Below, one piece after another: positions 59,528 through 64,000 of a DNA stretch of 64,000 nucleotides. The DNA comes from Paenibacillus_AB hodogayensis. GTDB taxonomy: Bacteria > Bacillota > Bacilli > Paenibacillales > NBRC-103111. Under the pieces are notes generated by a model. That model was not told where the DNA came from and ran no database searches. It saw only the letters and a program-made list of their open reading frames with translations. The position numbers and the translations under genes are program-made. Position 1 is the first letter of the stretch. The number at the start of each line of letters is the position of its first letter. The stretch is taken from positions 62,001 through 126,000 of the forward strand of contig NZ_BAAAYO010000005.1 in the NCBI RefSeq assembly GCF_039536325.1, given 5' to 3'.

Positions 59528-60877
59528 ATGTCTACAGTCGCGTTTCATACGCTGGGCTGCAAAGTGAATTTTTACGATACGGAAGCGATCTGGCAGCTGT
59601 TCAAAAACGAAGGCTACGAACAGGTCGACTTCGAACAGACGGCCGACGTGTACGTCATCAATACATGCACCGTGACGAACACCGGGGACAAGAAGAGCCG
59701 GCAAATCATCCGCCGCGCCATCCGCCGCAATCCCGACGCGATCGTCGCCGTAACCGGTTGTTACGCCCAGACGTCTCCGGCGGAGATTATGGCGATTCCC
59801 GGCGTCGATCTGGTCATCGGGACGCAAAGCCGGGACAAGATCATTCCGCTCGTCAACGAATACCGCGAGCAGCGCCAGCCGATCAATGCGGTGCGCAATA
59901 TTATGAAGACTCGCGAGTTCGAGGAGCTGGACGTGCCCGATTTTGCCGACCGGACGAGAGCGTTTCTGAAAATCCAGGAAGGGTGCAACAACTTCTGCAC
60001 CTTCTGCATTATTCCTTGGTCGCGGGGCTTGATGCGCAGCCGTCAGCCGGACAGCGTAATCAAGCAGGCGCATATGCTGGTCGAGGCGGGCTATAAGGAA
60101 ATCGTGCTGACGGGCATTCATACCGGCGGATACGGAGACGATCTGCAGGACTACGGCCTGGCCGAGCTTCTGTGGGATCTGGACAAGGTCGACGGCTTGC
60201 AGCGCATCCGCATCAGCTCGATCGAAGCGAGCCAGATTACCGACAAGGTGCTCGAGGTGCTGAACGCCTCCGATAAAATGTGCCGTCATCTGCACGTGCC
60301 GCTGCAGGCGGGCGACGATGCGGTACTGGCGCGGATGCGCCGCAAATACACCACGGCCGAATTTGGCCGCAAGATCGAGAAGCTGCACGCGGCTTTGCCG
60401 GGCGCGGCCATTACGACCGACGTCATCGTCGGCTTCCCCGGCGAGACGGAGGAGATGTTCCGGAACGGCTACAAGTTCATGGAGCAGATGCAGTTTGCCG
60501 AGATGCACGTTTTCCCGTATTCGAAGCGTACCGGCACACCGGCCGCCCGGATGGAGGATCAGATCGACGAGGAGATCAAAAACGAGCGCGTGCATGAGCT
60601 GATCGACTTGTCGGAGCGGATGCAACTGGCTTATGCGCAGAAATTCGCCGGACGGACGCTGGAGGTCATTCCCGAACGCACGTATAAGGGTGCGCCGGAC
60701 AGCGGCCTGCTAAGCGGCTATTCGGACAATTATATCAATCTAGTCTTCCCGGGCTCCGAGCAGCTGCTCGGGCAAGTATGTCAAGTCAAGCTGACCGAGC
60801 CGGGAGTTAACGAAAGCAAAGGCGAATTCGTTCGCGTCGTCGCTCCCGCCATGACCCCGACGGCGGTCAACGGCTGA
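59528..60877 (+). CDS. mtaB: tRNA t6A37 methylthiotransferase MtaB
   Basis: The 449-residue radical-SAM enzyme adds a methylthio group to t6A37 of tRNA. The N-terminal cluster cysteines are in G-C-K-V-N, N-T-C-T-V-T-N and T-G-C-Y-A-Q; the radical SAM site C-N-N-F-C-T-F-C is near residues 153-160; a TRAM domain ends the protein. It starts 5 bases after rsmE. It corresponds to B. subtilis YqeV. Confidence 0.95.
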   Translation: MSTVAFHTLGCKVNFYDTEAIWQLFKNEGYEQVDFEQTADVYVINTCTVTNTGDKKSRQIIRRAIRRNPDAIVAVTGCYAQTSPAEIMAIPGVDLVIGTQSRDKIIPLVNEYREQRQPINAVRNIMKTREFEELDVPDFADRTRAFLKIQEGCNNFCTFCIIPWSRGLMRSRQPDSVIKQAHMLVEAGYKEIVLTGIHTGGYGDDLQDYGLAELLWDLDKVDGLQRIRISSIEASQITDKVLEVLNASDKMCRHLHVPLQAGDDAVLARMRRKYTTAEFGRKIEKLHAALPGAAITTDVIVGFPGETEEMFRNGYKFMEQMQFAEMHVFPYSKRTGTPAARMEDQIDEEIKNERVHELIDLSERMQLAYAQKFAGRTLEVIPERTYKGAPDSGLLSGYSDNYINLVFPGSEQLLGQVCQVKLTEPGVNESKGEFVRVVAPAMTPTAVNG

Positions 60878-61006
60878 CGGAGCGGTGCGGCAAAAAAACG
60901 GCGAAAGGGAGGATTTCGTAATCCGGTACAATCGGAAAGCGGAATCCTTCTTCTCGATTGGTCCCGTTCCGGGACGGACTACTCTTAGAAGGGGGCATGG
61001 TGTACG

Positions 61007-62134
61007 ATGAAGGAAATATCGGCGGGCGGTGTCGTCTATCGGGTGAACGAAGGACATACGCAAATCCAGCTTATTATGGACCGGTACGGTAAAATCACTC
61101 TGCCCAAAGGCAAGATGGAGCCCGGCGAGACGGTGGAGCAGACGGCGCTGCGGGAAATCCGCGAGGAAACCGGCATCGACGGACGTATCGTGTCCGTGCT
61201 GGAACGGGTCGATTATCGGTACGAGCATCCGAAGCTGGGCCATGTGGACAAAGAGGTTCACTACTATCTGGTCGAGGCCACGGGCGGCGAGCTGAAGGCC
61301 CAGGTGGAGGAAATCAACGGCGTCGAATGGCTTGAGCCTCACGAGGCGTGGGCACGGCAGAAGCAGGCGGGCTATGATAACAACGATTCGGTGCTGAAAC
61401 GGGCGCTGGAAGCTCTGCATATCGTTACGGACGCGGACAAGGAAGCGTCTGCGGATTCGCGGAGGGTGGCCGCGTATATCGACCATACGCTGCTTAAAGC
61501 GGATGCTACGCCAGAGGCAATCGGCCGGTTATGCGACGAAGCCCGCGAATACGGTTTTTACAGCGTGTGCGTGGGGAGCGCGTGGGTGCCCTTGTGCATC
61601 CGTCGGCTCGCCGGCAGCGGCGTGCGCGTCAGCGCGGTCGTCGGCTTCCCGCTCGGCAATAGCTTGAGTGAAGCGAAGGCGCTCGAAGCGGCTCATGCAG
61701 CCGATCATGGGGCGAGCGATATCGATATGGTGCTGGCCGTAGGCGCTCTGCTAGCTGGAGACGAAGCTTACGTGCGGGAAGATATCCGCAAGGTCGTGGA
61801 AGCGGTAAAGGGCCGGGCGATCGTCAAGGTCATTTTGGAAACCGGTTATTTGAACGAGGATCAGAAGCGGACGGCTTGCCGGCTTGCCGAGGAGGCGGGA
61901 GCGCATTTTGTCAAAACGTCGACGGGCTTCGGGCCGGGCGGAGCGACGGTCGAGGACGTCAAGCTGATGCGCGCCGCCGTATCCCCGTCTGTCGAAGTGA
62001 AGGCGTCCGGCGGGGTGCGCGATTGGGCGACGGCTCAGGCGATGATCGCCGCGGGGGCGACCCGGCTCGGGACAAGCTCCGGCGTGGCGATCGTCGGCGG
62101 CGCGAACGCGGGAACGGCTTCGGGCGGTTACTGA
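61007..62134 (+). CDS. NUDIX hydrolase-deoxyribose-phosphate aldolase (DeoC) fusion protein
   Basis: A single 375-residue frame carries two complete enzymes. Residues 1-140 are a NUDIX hydrolase with a perfect NUDIX box from Gly35 to Ile57 (G-x5-E-x7-R-E-x2-E-E-x-G-I). Residues about 150-365 are DeoC: Asp240, Lys274 (V-K-V-I-L-E-T-G), the Schiff-base Lys303 (F-V-K-T-S-T-G) and Lys332 (V-K-A-S-G-G-V-R), plus the G-T-S-S-G phosphate motif. DeoC cleaves deoxyribose 5-phosphate to acetaldehyde and glyceraldehyde 3-phosphate. The NUDIX half would hydrolyse a nucleoside diphosphate derivative. There is no stop or ribosome binding site in the roughly ten-residue linker. GAAGGGGGCATGG precedes the ATG. 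Confidence 0.9.
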   Translation: MKEISAGGVVYRVNEGHTQIQLIMDRYGKITLPKGKMEPGETVEQTALREIREETGIDGRIVSVLERVDYRYEHPKLGHVDKEVHYYLVEATGGELKAQVEEINGVEWLEPHEAWARQKQAGYDNNDSVLKRALEALHIVTDADKEASADSRRVAAYIDHTLLKADATPEAIGRLCDEAREYGFYSVCVGSAWVPLCIRRLAGSGVRVSAVVGFPLGNSLSEAKALEAAHAADHGASDIDMVLAVGALLAGDEAYVREDIRKVVEAVKGRAIVKVILETGYLNEDQKRTACRLAEEAGAHFVKTSTGFGPGGATVEDVKLMRAAVSPSVEVKASGGVRDWATAQAMIAAGATRLGTSSGVAIVGGANAGTASGGY

Positions 62135-62225
62135 CGCCGCGAAACGGTAGCGGAGACAGGCGGCCGCAAGCGGGAAGGCAGCCGGAGCGTTTGCATTCCT
62201 GCCGCTGCGTACGCCTCGCCCGCCG

Positions 62226-63197
62226 CTACCGCTGACCGCCAGCCCGACGGATAAAGGGCAAGTAGCAAAACGGCAAGGCGATCAGCGAGCTGACGACGTT
62301 AAAGATCGTCTGGGCATGGGCAATTTGTCCGGACGGAGCGGCTGCGAGCAGCGCCGAAGCCTCGTGCAGCAGCGGCAGCAGCGGGATGAACAGCAGCGCG
62401 CCGCCGACATTGAGCGCGATATGCGACCAGGCCACGAGCTGTCCGCTTTTGGAGCCGCCGATCGCCGCGAGCAGGGCGGTGACGCACGTGCCGACGTTGG
62501 CGCCGAGGACGATGGCGATGCCCAGCTCGACCGGGATCGCATCCACGGTGGCCAAGCCCATCGTCATGGCAATGGTGGCGGCGCTGCTGTGGACGATGGC
62601 CGTCAACGCGGCACCCGCGACGACGCCCCACATCATGCTGCGCTGCGCGTGCTCGACGAACCAGCCGAATAAACCGCGTGATTGCAGGGCGGGTACGATC
62701 GTCTGCATGACCTCGACGCCGAGCAGGATGGAAGCAAAGCCGCTCACCGCAAGCGACAGCGACCGGGTATGATGAAGCGCGCGCTGAAATCTCCGGCGGC
62801 GCGAGACGAACGTCCAGGGGAGCAGCGTGCCCAGCCATACCGAGCCGCTCGCGAGCAGCAGCGGAAAAGCCAGCTTCGTCAAATTGAGGCCGATCAGCTC
62901 GGTCGTCAGGCAGGTGCCGATGTTTGAGCCGAGAATGATGCCGAGCGTTTTGGGAAACGTCATTATGCCGGCGTTGACCAGACCGATCGTAATGACGGTG
63001 ATGGCGCTGCTGCTTTGCAGCACGGCGGTCACGCCGGTTCCGATCACCATGCCGCGCAGCGGCGTGCGCGTGAATCGTTCGACGAGGCCGGTCAGATATG
63101 AGCCGGCCCACTGATGGAGCGCCAGCTCCATCACCTTCATACCGGTCAGGAAAATGCCCAGCCCGACAAGCATAGGCAAGACGATATGGGTAATCAT
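62226..63197 (-). CDS. Na/Pi cotransporter family protein (YqeW-like)
   Basis: A 323-residue membrane protein with two repeated halves, each with the Q-S-S-S-A or H-S-S-A-A-T motif typical of Na/phosphate cotransporters (V-L-Q-S-S-S-A-I-T and I-V-H-S-S-A-A-T), and G-S-N-I-G-T-C/G-A-N-V-G-T-C. B. subtilis has its homologue YqeW next to yqeV (mtaB), so the order is conserved although transcription is from the other strand here. AAAGGAGAAG precedes ATG at 63197; an upstream start at 63236 adds 13 polar residues without such a site. Confidence 0.88.
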   Translation of the reverse strand: MITHIVLPMLVGLGIFLTGMKVMELALHQWAGSYLTGLVERFTRTPLRGMVIGTGVTAVLQSSSAITVITIGLVNAGIMTFPKTLGIILGSNIGTCLTTELIGLNLTKLAFPLLLASGSVWLGTLLPWTFVSRRRRFQRALHHTRSLSLAVSGFASILLGVEVMQTIVPALQSRGLFGWFVEHAQRSMMWGVVAGAALTAIVHSSAATIAMTMGLATVDAIPVELGIAIVLGANVGTCVTALLAAIGGSKSGQLVAWSHIALNVGGALLFIPLLPLLHEASALLAAAPSGQIAHAQTIFNVVSSLIALPFCYLPFIRRAGGQR

Positions 63198-63354
63198 GCG
63201 CTTCTCCTTTATCCGAAAGAAATCACGCTGCGACAAGCCTTTATTCCATCATATGTGGGCCTATAGACAAGCATGACAAGCACGACAAGCGCCGGGGCTG
63301 CTCGGCATGTTCGAAGCCTCGTTCGGGGGCTATATGAGAAAGCTGGAGGAAACT

Positions 63355-64000
63355 ATGGCATCGGTTATATTGGAACGAAAACGGAAGAAACGTCTGGAGC
63401 AGGGGCATCCTTGGGTGTACGCCAATGAAATCGCCAAGCTGGAAGGCGAATGCGAGCCGGGCGATATCGTGCAGGTTACCAGCCATACGGGGCAAACGTT
63501 GGCCTACGGCTATTACAATCCGAAGTCTCAAATCGCCGTAAGAATCGTTTCCTACGCGCCGCTGGAAGAGCTGGACCGCGAATTTTTCGCCGCTCGCATC
63601 CGCCAATGCATGCAACTGCGGGAACGGTTTGTCGGCGAAGCTACCGGTTACCGGCTCGTTTACGGGGAGGCCGATTTCTTGCCCGGTCTGGTCGTCGACA
63701 AATTTGACGATGTGCTTGTCGTTCAAGTGCTTTCGCTCGGCATGGAACGGCGCAAGCGCCTCATTGTGGATACGCTCGTCGAGCTGCTGAGTCCGCAAGC
63801 CGTATACGAGCGCAGCGACGTGCCGGTGCGCGAGCTGGAAGGGCTGGAGCAGACGAAGGGCGCCCTGTACGGCGATTGCCCGCGTTATGTGGAGATCGTC
63901 GAGAACGGGCTGCGTATCGAGGTGGATATCGAGCAGGGGCAGAAGACCGGTTACTTTTTCGACCAGCGCGAAAACCGCGCCTCCATCGCCAAGCTGATGA
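63355..64000 (+). CDS. Class I SAM-dependent rRNA methyltransferase, RlmI-type, 3'-truncated by the window
   Basis: The 215 visible residues start with a PUA domain (L-E-R-K-R-K-K-R-L-E-Q-G-H-P-W-V-Y-A-N-E-I) and continue into the start of a Rossmann methyltransferase (G-Q-K-T-G-Y-F-F-D-Q-R-E-N-R). G-L-V-V-D-K-F lies between. This layout is that of RlmI, a 23S rRNA m5C1962 methyltransferase; Bacillus YwbD is similar. CTGGAGGAAACT precedes the ATG. The end is outside the window. Confidence 0.88.
   Translation, partial: MASVILERKRKKRLEQGHPWVYANEIAKLEGECEPGDIVQVTSHTGQTLAYGYYNPKSQIAVRIVSYAPLEELDREFFAARIRQCMQLRERFVGEATGYRLVYGEADFLPGLVVDKFDDVLVVQVLSLGMERRKRLIVDTLVELLSPQAVYERSDVPVRELEGLEQTKGALYGDCPRYVEIVENGLRIEVDIEQGQKTGYFFDQRENRASIAKLM

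Overview
The window looks like chromosomal DNA from a spore-forming, GC-rich member of the Paenibacillaceae (Paenibacillus/Cohnella type). The evidence is a complete hrcA-grpE-dnaK-dnaJ heat-shock cluster with a perfect CIRCE operator, a GerA-type spore germinant receptor operon, Gram-positive ribosome binding sites (AGGAGG type) with frequent GTG and TTG starts, sigma-A promoters, and the prmA-rsmE-mtaB-yqeW gene order known from Bacillus. I saw no rRNA, tRNA, CRISPR array, transposase or prophage module.

Layout. 1-4326: 3' part of a beta-helix protein, a two-domain alpha/beta hydrolase and a GNAT acetyltransferase. 4328-10947: the HrcA-controlled chaperone operon, which carries an archaeal-like (group III) chaperonin between hrcA and grpE. 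10948-12098: non-coding 122-bp tandem repeats, a Fur box with a possible short RNA, and two small genes. 12125-23342: a ROK repressor followed by an asparaginase, a complete Dpp/Opp-type ABC importer, an M17 aminopeptidase, CutC and a ROK sugar kinase; this reads as one catabolic locus for an unknown glycosylated amino acid or peptide. 23479-28230: SGNH hydrolase, metallophosphoesterase and the hexuronate pair uxaE-uxaC. 28274-31115: a Fur-controlled Btr-like AraC regulator and a membrane dipeptidase. 31210-36339: ger operon (A-C-D-B order) and a VanW protein. 36401-43351: CDF metal exporter (minus strand), polysaccharide deacetylase, nitroreductase, flavoprotein, lipoprotein and small proteins, several with structured leaders. 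43425-49830: a nine-copy heptanucleotide repeat and the rhamnose operon rhaEW-ASRT-rhaA-rhaB-deoR. 49939-56678: an AT-rich orphan gene, two MFS exporters, an AI-2E family protein, cardiolipin synthase and a small conserved protein. 56969-64000: prmA, site-2 protease, rsmE, mtaB, a NUDIX-DeoC fusion, yqeW-like transporter and the start of an RlmI-type methyltransferase.

The main points to follow up are the group III chaperonin inside the Hsp70 operon, the in-frame NUDIX-DeoC fusion, the roughly 46 kb that separate dnaJ from prmA, the ROK/asparaginase/Dpp/M17/CutC locus, a candidate Fur-regulated short RNA, and four 5' leaders with terminator-like or alternative structures. Functions are assigned from motifs read by eye; no database search was possible.
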